Assembly: GCF_001457635.1 (NCBI RefSeq)
Contig: NZ_LN831051.1
Span: forward strand, 2,046,001 to 2,110,000
Length of the DNA stretch: 64,000 nucleotides
Source: Streptococcus pneumoniae
GTDB taxonomy: Bacteria > Bacillota > Bacilli > Lactobacillales > Streptococcaceae
Reading direction: 5' to 3'
The notes under the pieces were generated by a model that worked only from the letters and a program-made list of their open reading frames with translations, did no database searches and was not told where the DNA came from. A program made the position numbers and the translations under genes. Shown piece after piece: positions 40,057 to 50,360 of this stretch. How positions within the stretch are numbered: position 1 is the stretch's first letter; the number at the start of each line of letters is the position of its first letter.

Positions 40057-41397
40057 TCATTCTATATGTATTACAGTAAGTACCTGACGAAAAACGTGAT
40101 CTTGGCAGGTGGTATTGAGACTGGTATTGGGATGACTTTCCACAATTTTCATAACGGTATAGAGACCAACTCCTCTCTCCTCCCCTTTAGAACTTGCTCC
40201 AAAGGAGAAGATTTCAGAAATATCGATTCCCTCTTCTTTGATGGAATTTTCAATGATAAAGGTCTCCTGTGCTCCATTTTTAAAAAAGGCAATTGAAACA
40301 TGAGGTTGACAGGCTTCTACACTAGCTTCAATAGCGTTGTCACAAAGGATAGACACAACGGTTAGAAAATCAAGTAGACTCACCCCCTCTACCTGAATCT
40401 CCTCTGGAACTTCGACATTAAAGACAATGTTCTTATCTCTAGCTTTTATAAATTTTCCAGCTAGGAGACTTTTGAGGGCACGATCCCGAACATTCACCAA
40501 TCGGCCAAGGTCATATTTATTGTCCTGCAATTTTTCACTAGAATCCTTTAAGACCGAGTCGTAGATCTCTTTTATCTGCTCCATATCCTCCTCTTCAATG
40601 CCCAGACGTAAGCTAGTCAAGAGGTTGGTGTAGTCATGGCGAAAACTCCGTACTTCCTTATAAAGCTCCTCTATATGCCGACTATACCGCTCCATCTCTC
40701 TGTAGCGCAAGTCCTGCTCTTGGTTCAGTCTCTCATGGAGTTTGTCCTTCAAATAGGTATCCAATTTCTTGATAATCCCCATAAAAAAGAGCAGGTAAAA
40801 GACTAGGATGAGATGGCGAACAGTCGTTGATTGAATCCCCTGTTCATATTCAAAGTAAGACAGATTTTGTATCACCAAATAGTAAGCCCCCATTATCCAG
40901 TTAATCTGAGTCAGGGACTTTTGAAAATCTTTATCGAGAATCCCCTTTCTCAAGCTAGTGAAATCATAGTCCAACCATTTCAAAAAAGCTAGAGAAATGA
41001 AGAAATTGAAAATTATTATACATAACCAAATAAATGAGTAGTCATCATATACTTGCCCTTGTCCCAAAAATGGAAGCACAAAATAGGAAACACCTCTATA
41101 AAAGAGATTCACTAATATCATTGGAAAGAGACCATAAAAGAGAAGGAGTTTTTTAGGAAGTTCTCTTAACAATAAGAAAGATAAGCCTATGCCGTACAAG
41201 GGTTCCATAAAATAAGATAGGTAAACATTTCCTACCATATAGCCAAGCATTCCAAAAACAACGGCCAACAGTATCTTAAAAAGAAAGGCCTTAAAAATCC
41301 TCTCAAAAGTGAGACTAATTCCATCTACCTTAAAGAATATGACAATTTTTAATCCGTGAGTAACAAGTGTATACAACAATATCCAAGCAACATTCAT
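40057..41397 (-). CDS. blpH: BlpH sensor histidine kinase
   Basis: 446 residues, HPK10 type. The N-terminal ~200 residues form about six membrane segments that bind the peptide. The kinase H-box lies in VRSFRHDYTNLLTSLRLG (~residue 265). The ATPase has the N-box DNAIEASVEACQ and a G-box FGASSKGEERGVGLYTV. It would sense the BlpC encoded next to it and phosphorylate BlpR. Confidence 0.94.
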   Translation of the reverse strand: MNVAWILLYTLVTHGLKIVIFFKVDGISLTFERIFKAFLFKILLAVVFGMLGYMVGNVYLSYFMEPLYGIGLSFLLLRELPKKLLLFYGLFPMILVNLFYRGVSYFVLPFLGQGQVYDDYSFIWLCIIIFNFFISLAFLKWLDYDFTSLRKGILDKDFQKSLTQINWIMGAYYLVIQNLSYFEYEQGIQSTTVRHLILVFYLLFFMGIIKKLDTYLKDKLHERLNQEQDLRYREMERYSRHIEELYKEVRSFRHDYTNLLTSLRLGIEEEDMEQIKEIYDSVLKDSSEKLQDNKYDLGRLVNVRDRALKSLLAGKFIKARDKNIVFNVEVPEEIQVEGVSLLDFLTVVSILCDNAIEASVEACQPHVSIAFFKNGAQETFIIENSIKEEGIDISEIFSFGASSKGEERGVGLYTVMKIVESHPNTSLNTTCQDHVFRQVLTVIHIE

Positions 41398-41410
41398 AAA
41401 CTCTCCTAGC

Positions 41411-42148
41411 TCAGTGTAAGTTATTAATAGCCTCAGACACTTCCCTGACCTTATAACGCGCGATTAGACAACTTCCACCATTGGGAAAGAAAAGCAGTTT
41501 TTCTTTCTTATCTAAATGCACCACATTGGCAGGATTGATGAGAAAAGAGCGATGGCACTGCAAGAGACGAGGCTCCTGCTTGAGAACCTCCTCTAGACTC
41601 GCTGTAAATTCCAGCCTGTCTGTCTTGGTATAGAGAATAACACGATGGGGTCTTGTGGACGTTTCGAGATAGTAAACCTCTTTAAAAGGATACTGGAATT
41701 GAGCAAATTTTGATTTAAAGTAAAAGCAATCTTCCGCTAGACTTTTACTGTCTTGACCATTGGCATAGAGGAGGGCTGTCTCGATACGAGATTCAAACTC
41801 CTCTGCCGAAAGGGCCTTATCAATATAATCCAGAGCAGACACTTGGTAGCGAAAGGACAGGGGCATAAACTCCGAGTGAGTCGTCACAAAGACAATCAGG
41901 GCATACGGATCCCGATCCCGAATCTTTCTAGCCACTTCCAGACCCTTCATCTCCTCATTTCGAATCTCAATATCCAAAAAGAATAGCTGATGGGCCCCCT
42001 TCTCATGCACCTCTGCCAGCAATTGATCTGGCTTACCAAAAACTTCAAAAGAACTCAGAGTGATATGATGTTCCTTCAAGAGTTTCTCAATCGTCGTTTC
42101 AATTCTAGTCTGTTGGGAAAAATCATCTTCTAAAACAAATATTCTCAT
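41411..42148 (-). CDS. blpR: BlpR response regulator (LytTR type)
   Basis: 245 residues. Receiver domain (1-125) with acidic residues EDD and the phospho-Asp in LFFLDIEIRNEEM. C-terminal LytTR DNA-binding domain (QFQYPFKEVYYLETSTRPHRVILYTKTDRLEF...RLLQCHRSFLINPANVVHLDKKE). Activates the five BlpR boxes of this locus. It lies 13 bp before blpH. Confidence 0.95.
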   Translation of the reverse strand: MRIFVLEDDFSQQTRIETTIEKLLKEHHITLSSFEVFGKPDQLLAEVHEKGAHQLFFLDIEIRNEEMKGLEVARKIRDRDPYALIVFVTTHSEFMPLSFRYQVSALDYIDKALSAEEFESRIETALLYANGQDSKSLAEDCFYFKSKFAQFQYPFKEVYYLETSTRPHRVILYTKTDRLEFTASLEEVLKQEPRLLQCHRSFLINPANVVHLDKKEKLLFFPNGGSCLIARYKVREVSEAINNLH

Positions 42149-42152
42149 CTTC

Positions 42153-42491
42153 TTACTCTCCTTCTTTCAACCATTTTTGACGAATTTCTCTATAGCGACG
42201 TCTGGCATACTTGACAGCGTATTGACCTTCTTCTCCAAGAAAAAGGATTCTTTCTTGAAAATCAATCGATTTTACTTTATCAAGATTGACCAAACAATTT
42301 CGATGACATCTCATCAAGGTTTCCCCATATTGGTTCTCAAGATTACTTAAATTTTGAACCATATTAAAACTAGCCTCTTCTGTAACAATCTTTACAGTAT
42401 GGGCTTTAGTTGGATGTGTTTGGATATAGTAGACATCGTCGACGTTTACTTTATAGACTGTTTTCTGTGTCTGAATAATCATATGTTTCAT
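42153..42491 (-). CDS. blpS: BlpS, stand-alone LytTR protein
   Basis: 112 residues comprising only a LytTR domain (VDDVYYIQTHPTKAHTVKIVTEEASFNMVQNLSNLENQYGETLMRCHRNCLVNLDKVKSIDFQERILFLGEEGQYAVKYARRRYREIRQ). No receiver. It may tune or compete with BlpR at the promoters. First gene of blpS-R-H. Confidence 0.92.
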   Translation of the reverse strand: MKHMIIQTQKTVYKVNVDDVYYIQTHPTKAHTVKIVTEEASFNMVQNLSNLENQYGETLMRCHRNCLVNLDKVKSIDFQERILFLGEEGQYAVKYARRRYREIRQKWLKEGE

Positions 42492-42641
42492 TGGATTCTC
42501 CTCCTAAGAAAAGAATAACAGAAAAAATCTAACACAAGCACACCCAATCCTAAACAGTCTTTGAAAGCTCCTAAAAGAATTATTTTTCTACAATATCATG
42601 ATGAGCTTACCACTATTTTATCATAAAATTCACTCAGCGCA

Positions 42642-42705
42642 ATTCAAGACATTTCAATGACAATTAAAGATTTAAAGGCGAAAAAGGAGATAAAAGTGAT
42701 AGACT
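42642..42705 (+). promoter_or_regulatory. BlpR-box promoter of blpT
   Basis: Box ATTCAAGACATTTC / AATGACAATTAAAGATTT (42642-42673), then 26 nt to TAGACT (42700-42705), 60 bp ahead of blpT. Confidence 0.88.
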
Positions 42706-42767
42706 GACAGTATCAAAACACAGTTGCTAGAATCAAGACTGGCACCCAGATTAGAGGAGGAATTCTC

Positions 42768-43097
42768 ATGACAGATACAGACCCTATCAAAAGAGCTCAG
42801 ACTTTGATTACTGACTTAAACAAAGCCTATCAAGCATGCAAACAGGCAACCGCTGACGACGTCCGCTTTCAGGAGCAATTAAACTCTATTCTTGGTTTTC
42901 TAGCCAAGGCTGAAACAGTGGATAATCGATTCTTGATTGAATTGGAAAAATTTTACCAGACTTCCAGTCTTCTCATGGGACTCAGCGCTCTTGATCCAGA
43001 TGCTCCAACTCGCGCCGCTTGGCGGGCCTATGACCGCTTCCACTTTGACCAAGTCAAGACCAAGTTAATACTCAATGAGAATCAAAGAGCAAACTAG
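42768..43097 (+). CDS. blpT: BlpT
   Basis: 109 residues, RBS GGAGGAATTCTC. Acidic helical protein (DPIKRAQTLITDLNKAYQACKQATADDVRFQEQLNSILGFLAKAETVDNRFLIELEKFYQTSSLL) of the enterocin A / Blp immunity-like helical-bundle type, probably cytoplasmic. Its last ~10 residues (LILNENQRAN) and the TAG come from the BOX element starting at 43066, so the C-terminus is repeat-derived. Confidence 0.88.
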   Translation: MTDTDPIKRAQTLITDLNKAYQACKQATADDVRFQEQLNSILGFLAKAETVDNRFLIELEKFYQTSSLLMGLSALDPDAPTRAAWRAYDRFHFDQVKTKLILNENQRAN

Positions 43098-43172
43098 GAA
43101 GCTAGCCGCAAGCTGTACTTGAGTACGGTAAGACGACGCTGACGTGGTTTGAAGAGATTTTCGAAGAGTATA
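43066..43172 (+). repeat. BOX element (boxA-boxC)
   Basis: Begins TAATACTCAATGAGAATC and ends TTTTCGAAGAGTATA, with no boxB unit. It overlaps the 3' end of blpT. Confidence 0.9.
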
Positions 43173-43206
43173 AGTCTCTACGGACCAACCATTATCCTGT
43201 AGTAAC

Positions 43207-43246
43207 AAAAAAGAAGTTGAGACAGACTGAACTCAACTTCTTTTTT
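43207..43246. terminator. Bidirectional terminator between blpT and ecsB
   Basis: Stem AAAAAAGAAGTTGAG / CTCAACTTCTTTTTT, T-run on both strands. Confidence 0.88.
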
Positions 43247-43264
43247 AGTGTCGTATCAGCAATG

Positions 43265-44314
43265 TTAGTCCTGCATCTGACGTTTTACCTGATAAGGCAA
43301 ATACAAGACTAGTAAAACCAAACCAGCTCCTAGTAAGGCTAGAAGGGCTAGTTTTTCTTGGAAGGTAATCAACCCAACAACTACTTCCACAAGTAAAACA
43401 AAACTGGTCAATCCTCGAACTACCTCCTGTAAGCCTTTTTCCTTTTGCCCCTTGTCCAGCGGAAAGAGTTGGGTCAAATACTGGTAGTCAAAGGCATGAT
43501 AGAGGGCCAGCAACTGGAAGAGCAAGAGGTAGTTAAAGAGAACTACCACTGCTGTCGCAATCCAAGCTTGCTCGATAAAAACCTGCGCCAGTACGGAAAG
43601 TAAGAGAAGACGAAGACTGAGAGCAAAGAGGTCGCCATTTCGCAGATAAGAACGCAGATAGAGATTTTGCCAAATCTTCCCAGGCACCTTCTGAACAGCC
43701 TTTAAGATAAAGTCCAGATAGGCACGACGCTTGACACTGTTTGAAATTCCCTTGACCTGCGTAAAGAGGGCAAAGAAACGAAGCAAGACTTGCTTACGCT
43801 TGCTTTCTTGAGAAATAAGATAGTCCCAGTCCAGTCCAGTTTCAGTGAAAAATTTGCTGGCCTTTTGACGAAAGTGGAAATATTTTCCTACCCCCAATAA
43901 AAGCACATAGAGCAGAAAAACTGGCAAGCCATAACCCATTGCTAAAAACAAGGGCGCAAATAACAGCAAGAAAAGGGTCTGTACAAAGAGCCAAAAGACT
44001 AGGGAAATGCCAGTTTGACGCTTGAGATGGAGCTTGATTTCCTCTTCTCCAACTAAGAGAAAGAGCTTGTCTGGAGCCTCCATATAGGTGGCAATTCCTC
44101 CCCAAAGTAAAAGTAAAACAGACGTAATTCCTACAAACAAAAGGATAGGCCAATGATTTTCAGGAAAATGTTGTAAGAGTTGACTGTACTGGTAGGCTAG
44201 AAAGCCCAACAGGACAAGCAGGAACAAGACAAAGTGGTCATTGAGCACATAGCGCAGATAACCAAGACACTCCTTACGAAAGGCCTGCTTTCTCTTTAAA
44301 AACAAGTCTTTCAT
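43265..44314 (-). CDS. ecsB: EcsB-type ABC transporter membrane subunit
   Basis: 349 residues with about eight to ten hydrophobic segments (FVLFLLVLLGFLAYQYS; WPILLFVGITSVLLLLWGGIA; SLVFWLFVQTLFLLLFAPLFLAMGY and more). The EcsB family partners with EcsA in a transporter affecting secretion and competence in related bacteria. Overlaps the ecsA stop by four bases. Substrate unknown. Confidence 0.88.
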   Translation of the reverse strand: MKDLFLKRKQAFRKECLGYLRYVLNDHFVLFLLVLLGFLAYQYSQLLQHFPENHWPILLFVGITSVLLLLWGGIATYMEAPDKLFLLVGEEEIKLHLKRQTGISLVFWLFVQTLFLLLFAPLFLAMGYGLPVFLLYVLLLGVGKYFHFRQKASKFFTETGLDWDYLISQESKRKQVLLRFFALFTQVKGISNSVKRRAYLDFILKAVQKVPGKIWQNLYLRSYLRNGDLFALSLRLLLLSVLAQVFIEQAWIATAVVVLFNYLLLFQLLALYHAFDYQYLTQLFPLDKGQKEKGLQEVVRGLTSFVLLVEVVVGLITFQEKLALLALLGAGLVLLVLYLPYQVKRQMQD

Positions 44315-45042
44315 AGATCCTCCTCTTTGGTCAGAGCCAAGTAAATATCATTCAAACTAGCCTCAGGCATATCAAAGGCTTCACGTAGTTGCAGGAGATT
44401 GCCTTTGGCACGCACCTCTCCCTTGTGAAGAATGACAAAGGCATCACACATCTTCTCCGCCGAATCCAGCACGTGGGTACTCATGAGAATAGACTTGCCC
44501 TTTTGCTTCTCCACTTCCAAAAGCTGAATCAAATCAGAAATAGCCAGCGGATCAAGACCAAGGAAAGGCTCATCCACGATGAAAAGACTTGGATCCACCA
44601 CAAAAGCACAGATAATCATGACCTTCTGCTTCATCCCTTTTGAAAAATGAACAGGGAACCAGTCTAATTTCTGTTCCAAACGGAACATTTTTAACAAGGG
44701 CTCTACTCGTTCGAAAGCCACTTTTTGCTCAATACCGTAAGCCATAGCAACCGTTTCGATATGCTCTCTGAGGGTCAATTCCTCATACAGACTAGGCGTC
44801 TCAGGAATGTAGCCAATCTGCTTGCGGTAGCTAGTCGCATCTCCTTGCAGAGTCAGGCCATTGATATTGATGGAGCCACTATAAGGTGCCAACAGACCGA
44901 TAATCTCATTGATCGTCGTTGATTTCCCAGCACCATTGAGACCAATCAAACCGACCAACTGCCCACTTTCAACAGTAAAGGACACATCTTTCAAAACAGG
45001 AACATGAACATAGCCACCTGTCAGGTTTTTAATTTCTAACAT
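44311..45042 (-). CDS. ecsA: EcsA-type ABC transporter ATPase
   Basis: 243 residues. Walker A GLNGAGKSTT, signature FSKGMKQKVMI, Walker B LFIVDEPFLGLDP, H-loop STHVLDSAEK. It pairs with EcsB, and the operon is transcribed away from hit. Confidence 0.93.
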   Translation of the reverse strand: MLEIKNLTGGYVHVPVLKDVSFTVESGQLVGLIGLNGAGKSTTINEIIGLLAPYSGSININGLTLQGDATSYRKQIGYIPETPSLYEELTLREHIETVAMAYGIEQKVAFERVEPLLKMFRLEQKLDWFPVHFSKGMKQKVMIICAFVVDPSLFIVDEPFLGLDPLAISDLIQLLEVEKQKGKSILMSTHVLDSAEKMCDAFVILHKGEVRAKGNLLQLREAFDMPEASLNDIYLALTKEEDL

Positions 45043-45056
45043 ATTTTCTCCAAATC

Positions 45057-45065
45057 TGGTATAAT
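45057..45065 (+). promoter_or_regulatory. Extended -10 promoter of hit
   Basis: TGGTATAAT: TG one base before a perfect TATAAT, about 45 bp ahead of the hit start codon and pointing away from ecsA. Confidence 0.6.
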
Positions 45066-45109
45066 GTAGCTATATTATATCAAAATTCAGTACAGTAGAG
45101 GTAGATTTT

Positions 45110-45520
45110 ATGTCAGATTGCATTTTTTGTAAAATCATCGCAGGGGAAATTCCTGCTTCAAAAGTATATGAAGATGAGCAGGTCCTTGCCTTTCTTGATA
45201 TCTCTCAAGTAACACTAGGACACACCTTGGTCGTGCCAAAAGAACACTATCGCAATCTTTTGGAGATGGATGCTACGAGCGCCAGCCAACTCTTTGCCCA
45301 AGTACCAAAAGTAGCTCAAAAAGTCATGAAAGTCACTAAGGCTGCTGGTATGAATATCATTTCCAACTGTGAAGAAGTCGCTGGTCAAACAGTTTTTCAT
45401 ACTCACGTTCACCTTGTGCCTCGCTACAGTGCTGACGATGACCTCAAGATTGATTTTATCGCCCACGAACCAGACTTTGACAAACTTGCTCAAGTCGCTG
45501 AAACCATCAAAAACGCTTAA
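45110..45520 (+). CDS. hit: HIT-family nucleotide hydrolase
   Basis: 136 residues with the HIT motif HTHVHLVPR (His-x-His-x-His, ~residue 100) and CIFCKIIAGEIPASKVYEDE at the N-terminus, where the cysteines suggest a zinc site. It is a cytoplasmic AMP-lysine or nucleoside phosphoramidate hydrolase-like protein. Its RBS region is AGAGGTAGA. Confidence 0.93.
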   Translation: MSDCIFCKIIAGEIPASKVYEDEQVLAFLDISQVTLGHTLVVPKEHYRNLLEMDATSASQLFAQVPKVAQKVMKVTKAAGMNIISNCEEVAGQTVFHTHVHLVPRYSADDDLKIDFIAHEPDFDKLAQVAETIKNA

Positions 45521-45529
45521 GGAGTTGCT

Positions 45530-45817
45530 ATGAAATTATCCAACCTACTGCTATTTGCAGGAGCTGCAGCCGGAAGTTATCTGGTTACAAAAAATCGCCA
45601 AACCATCACAGATGAAGTCTTGAATACCACTGACCGCGTTCAAGCTATCAAGGACGATGTGGATATTATCCAAAACAGCCTGCAAATCATTAACCAGCAA
45701 AAAGAACTTATCAAGGAATACCAAGAAGACTTGACTTACAAGTTTAAGGTCTTGGAAAAGGATATCCAGACTAGACTAGCTGTGATAAAAGAAATGCAGG
45801 GAACTGAAGATAAGTAA
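45530..45817 (+). CDS. Small membrane-anchored protein
   Basis: 95 residues, 10 bp after hit with RBS AAGGAG. One membrane segment (NLLLFAGAAAGSYLVTKN, residues 4-21), then a coiled-coil cytoplasmic tail rich in Gln/Lys (DRVQAIKDDVDIIQNSLQIINQQKELIKEYQ). YtxH-like general shape. No catalytic motif. Confidence 0.75.
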   Translation: MKLSNLLLFAGAAAGSYLVTKNRQTITDEVLNTTDRVQAIKDDVDIIQNSLQIINQQKELIKEYQEDLTYKFKVLEKDIQTRLAVIKEMQGTEDK

Positions 45818-45840
45818 AAAGAGCCCCCCGGCTCTTTTTT
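45816..45840 (+). terminator. Terminator of the hit unit
   Basis: Stem AAAAAGAGCCC / GGCTCTTTTTT, immediately after the stop codon. Confidence 0.85.
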
Positions 45841-45854
45841 AAAACGTAAACAAG

Positions 45855-45966
45855 TTATAGTGAATTGAATTTAGAATAGCACACTATAGTTTCTAAAGCA
45901 TTGTTAGAGATTACTTTAAAATCCTCTTATCAATTTGTTCATATTCTATTTCAATCTATTATATAT
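45855..45966. repeat. RUP repeat element (diverged copy)
   Basis: TATAGTGAATTGAATTTAGAATAG at one end and TTCTATTTCAATCTATTATATA at the other. It keeps inverted-repeat ends but has a divergent core (no CAAATCGATT). It is a more decayed copy than those at 4317 or 23711. Confidence 0.7.
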
Positions 45967-46001
45967 ATCCCATCAACTATGCATCATAATTTAGGTAACT
46001 C

Positions 46002-46332
46002 ATACTCAATAAAAATCAAAAAGCAAACTAGAAAGCTAGGCACAGACTGCTCAAAACACCGTTTTAAGGTTGTGGATAGAACTGACGAAGTCAGCTCAAA
46101 ACACTGTTTTGAGGTTGTAGATACGACTGACGAAGTCAGCTCAAAACACTGTTTTGAGGTTGTGGATAGAACTGACGAAGTCAGCTCAAAACACTGTTTT
46201 GAGGTTGTAGATACGACTGACGAAGTCAGCTCAAAACACTGTTTTGAGGTTGTGGATAGAACTGACGAAGTCAGTAACCATACCCATGGCAAGCCGACGC
46301 TGACGTGGTTTGAAGAAATTTTTGAAGAGTAT
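46002..46332 (+). repeat. BOX element with five boxB units
   Basis: boxA starts at 46002. Five 45-bp boxB units follow (46051-46095, 46096-46140, 46141-46185, 46186-46230, 46231-46275), then boxC to 46332. Units 1, 3 and 5 share GTGGATAGAAC; units 2 and 4 share GTAGATACGAC. This gives a 90-bp higher-order period. Open frames of 150 and 102 codons here are only translations of the repeat. Confidence 0.92.
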
Positions 46333-46357
46333 CATTCACCATTTCACAACTAAATCG

Positions 46358-46493
46358 AAGACTTTCTGCCGTAATGAAAACACCTGAAACAGCTTGGTTT
46401 CAGCTGTCCGGAAACTTTAAGACTTAGGTTCAAAGTTTAGGTATGGAACTTCGAAGGAGGTCGCTACCGTCCGTCATTACTTAGGAAAGTCTT
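46358..46493 (+). other. Structured intergenic element, copy C of a recurrent family
   Basis: The outer helix AAGACTTTCT...AGGAAAGTCTT is followed inward by GTAATGA/TCATTAC, with internal loop GCC / TTA. Inside: CTGAAAC.../GTTTCAG, a GAAACTTTAAGAC...GGTTCAAAGTTT hairpin, and a third hairpin in the AAGGAGGTCGCTACCGTCC region. It shares order and loops with copies A and B. A terminator follows at 46509-46534. A transcribed small RNA is therefore possible; no open frame is evident. Confidence 0.6.
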
Positions 46494-46508
46494 AAAAAAT
46501 CTATAAAG

Positions 46509-46534
46509 TAAAAAGAGCCCGACAGCTCTTTTTG
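46509..46534 (+). terminator. Terminator-like hairpin after copy C
   Basis: AAAAAGAGC / GCTCTTTTT stem with loop CCGACA. It could end either a plus-strand transcript or nothing known. Confidence 0.6.
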
Positions 46535-46536
46535 TT

Positions 46537-46677
46537 TATACTCAATGAAAATCAAAAAGCAAACTAGGAAACTAGCCACGGGCTGCTCAAAACACTGTTT
46601 TGAGGTTGTAGATACGACTCACATATATACGGCAAGGCAACGCTGACGTGGTTTGAAGAGATTTTCGAAGAGTATTA
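46537..46677 (+). repeat. BOX element (boxA, partial boxB, boxC)
   Basis: Begins TATACTCAATGAAAATC and ends TTTTCGAAGAGTATTA. The boxB unit is truncated after TAGATACGACTCA. Its end coincides with the dnaJ stop codon. Confidence 0.88.
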
Positions 46678-47811
46678 TTCTCCATCAAAGGCATCTTTTA
46701 TATGGTCAAAGAAGCCTTTTTTCTTTGGATTTACTTTCAAGTCACCAGCAGTCGCGAATTCTTTCAAGGCTACTTTTTGGCGGTCGTTCAAGCCTGTCGG
46801 TGTTACGACATTAACAGTAACGTATTGGTCACCAACTGCACCGCCACGAAGGCTCGGTGCCCCCTTACTACGTAGGCGGAATTTCTTACCAGTCTGAGTT
46901 CCCTCTGGAATAACCAATTCAACATCACCGTGAACAGTTGGAATATCTACTGTATCACCAAGAGCCGCTTGGACAAAGTTGAGGTTGAGATTGTAGAAGA
47001 TAGTCGTTCCTTCACGTTCAAACTTGTCGCTAGCTTCTACAGAAACTACTACATACAAGTCACCATAAGGTCCACCGTTAAAGCCTGCTTCACCTTGACC
47101 AGCGAGGCGAATTTGTTGACCTGTTTCCACACCAGCAGGGATTTTCACATGTACGCTATGAGCTTGTTTCTCATGACCTGTTCCATGACAGGTTGTACAT
47201 GGATATTTGATTTCTTTTCCTCGACCGTGACAGACATCACAGGTTACTTGGCGACGCATCATACCAAGAGGAGTCTGCGTATCGACGTTAATGACACCAG
47301 CGCCATGACAGCGTCCACAAGTGACTGGACTTGTCCCTGGCTTAGCACCAGAGCCATTACATGTACGACAGCCAGCTTCACGATGATACTTAACTTCCTT
47401 CTCAGTTCCGAAGATAGCTTCTTCAAATGTCAAATTGACACGATACTGGAGATCATCTCCTTGGCGAGGAGCGTTTGGATTGCGCGAAGAACCGCCTCCG
47501 CCGAAGAAACTTGAGAAAATATCCTCAAAACCACCGAAGCCACCTGCCCCATTGAAACCACCGAAACCACCAGCTCCACCAAAACCACCATTGGCGCCTG
47601 CAGCACCATACTGGTCATAGGCAGCACGTTTTTGGTCGTCACTCAAAGTCTCATAGGCTTCTTGAACTTCCTTGTACTTGTCCTCAGCACCAGGCTCCTT
47701 GTTGATATCTGGGTGATATTTTTTGGAAAGCTTACGATAAGCCTTTTTGATCTCGTCTGCCGAAGCGTTTTTTGACACCCCCAGACGATCATAAAATTCA
47801 GTATTGTTCAT
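46675..47811 (-). CDS. dnaJ: Chaperone protein DnaJ
   Basis: 378 residues from ATG 47811. J domain with HPD ([12 protein letters not shown]), Gly-rich linker ([18 protein letters not shown]), four CxxCxGxG zinc repeats ([32 protein letters not shown]) and C-terminal substrate domains. Acts with DnaK and GrpE. The stop codon lies at the BOX edge, but the C-terminal reading [12 protein letters not shown] looks natural. Confidence 0.97.
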   Translation of the reverse strand: MNNTEFYDRLGVSKNASADEIKKAYRKLSKKYHPDINKEPGAEDKYKEVQEAYETLSDDQKRAAYDQYGAAGANGGFGGAGGFGGFNGAGGFGGFEDIFSSFFGGGGSSRNPNAPRQGDDLQYRVNLTFEEAIFGTEKEVKYHREAGCRTCNGSGAKPGTSPVTCGRCHGAGVINVDTQTPLGMMRRQVTCDVCHGRGKEIKYPCTTCHGTGHEKQAHSVHVKIPAGVETGQQIRLAGQGEAGFNGGPYGDLYVVVSVEASDKFEREGTTIFYNLNLNFVQAALGDTVDIPTVHGDVELVIPEGTQTGKKFRLRSKGAPSLRGGAVGDQYVTVNVVTPTGLNDRQKVALKEFATAGDLKVNPKKKGFFDHIKDAFDGE

Positions 47812-47848
47812 ACAAGATACCAAGACCGTAAAATTCGACTGAAAAATA

Positions 47849-47896
47849 GGAAATCTGACGCTGGAGCGACGCTCCTAGACAGATTTCTCTTTTTTC
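47849..47896. terminator. Hairpin between the unknown gene and dnaJ
   Basis: GGAAATCTG / CAGATTTC enclosing GGAGCGACGCTCC, with T-rich runs on both sides. It could attenuate read-through into dnaJ. Confidence 0.6.
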
Positions 47897-48015
47897 CGAG
47901 AATTTAGGTCGGGTTCAATTCCTTTCTTTTATATTGATGAGATAATACTCCAGCCACTCGGCCCTATCCCTTTTTACCGAAAAACAGAGGCTGGGTTGCA
48001 ACCTCTGTGGTTAGA

Positions 48016-48369
48016 TTATTCATTTGAAATAAAAATGGTTGTATTATCTCTAGTAGTAATCTTCAAAGACCTTTTAGCTAAATCAAACTCAAATTTATTA
48101 TAGTGTGGGTCTTGTGTTTTATATAGGTGTAACTCCTGACATATATGATCCGAAAAGTAAATCATAACATCTTTAAACACAGAAGTGTAGTCATATTTAC
48201 TCTTACCAACAGCTACTTCTGTAAATTCTTTATAAATGACATTTCCATTTCTTTCCACAGTCACCAGCATTTCTGTTGGATTATAATCCAAATTAAATAA
48301 TTCTTCAAAAAACTTTATCTTTTCATGATAATCTGCAATGTCAGAAAGATTATTTTTATTAACACTCAT
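48016..48369 (-). CDS. 117-residue protein of unknown function, between dnaK and dnaJ
   Basis: MSVNKNNLSDIADYHEKIKFFEELFNLDYNPTEMLVTVERNGNVIYKEFTEVAVGKSKYDYTSVFKDVMIYFSDHICQELHLYKT: soluble, acidic/basic mixed, with predicted alternating helix/strand. No family recognised. It is co-directional with dnaK (12 bp after it) and separated from dnaJ by a hairpin, so it is presumably heat-shock transcribed. Streptococcal heat-shock operons often have an extra gene here. Confidence 0.7.
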   Translation of the reverse strand: MSVNKNNLSDIADYHEKIKFFEELFNLDYNPTEMLVTVERNGNVIYKEFTEVAVGKSKYDYTSVFKDVMIYFSDHICQELHLYKTQDPHYNKFEFDLAKRSLKITTRDNTTIFISNE

Positions 48370-48381
48370 AACACTAGCCCC

Positions 48382-50220
<1,839 letters not shown>

Positions 50221-50246
50221 TTAGTTAATTTTCTATTTTTCTTTTT

Positions 50247-50360
50247 GATACTCTTCTTAAGTGGCGACGCCGTCAGAGCTTGACTTCGTCAATCTCTTTG
50301 ACTAAACTTTGAGCCTAAGGTCTCAAAATTTGCGCAAATAGCGCCACGGCGAAGAGTATC
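50247..50360 (-). other. Structured intergenic element, copy B of a recurrent family
   Basis: Outer stem GATACTCTTC / GAAGAGTATC, then GTGGCG / CGCCAC across GCCGT and CTTAAG loops (minus-strand sense). Inside: a UUCG-like capped stem (TTGAC/GTCAA), an ACTTTGAG/CTCAAAAT hairpin with loop CCTAAGGT, and a GCGC/GCGC stem. Equivalent to copies A and C. It lies at the dnaK-proximal side of the grpE-dnaK gap, in the mRNA sense. Confidence 0.6.

Noticed and set aside
45901..46353. Open frame of 150 codons on the plus strand (and a 102-codon one opposite)
   Set aside because: It is a translation of five boxB repeats plus a RUP; no ribosome site, and both strands are open because of the repeat.
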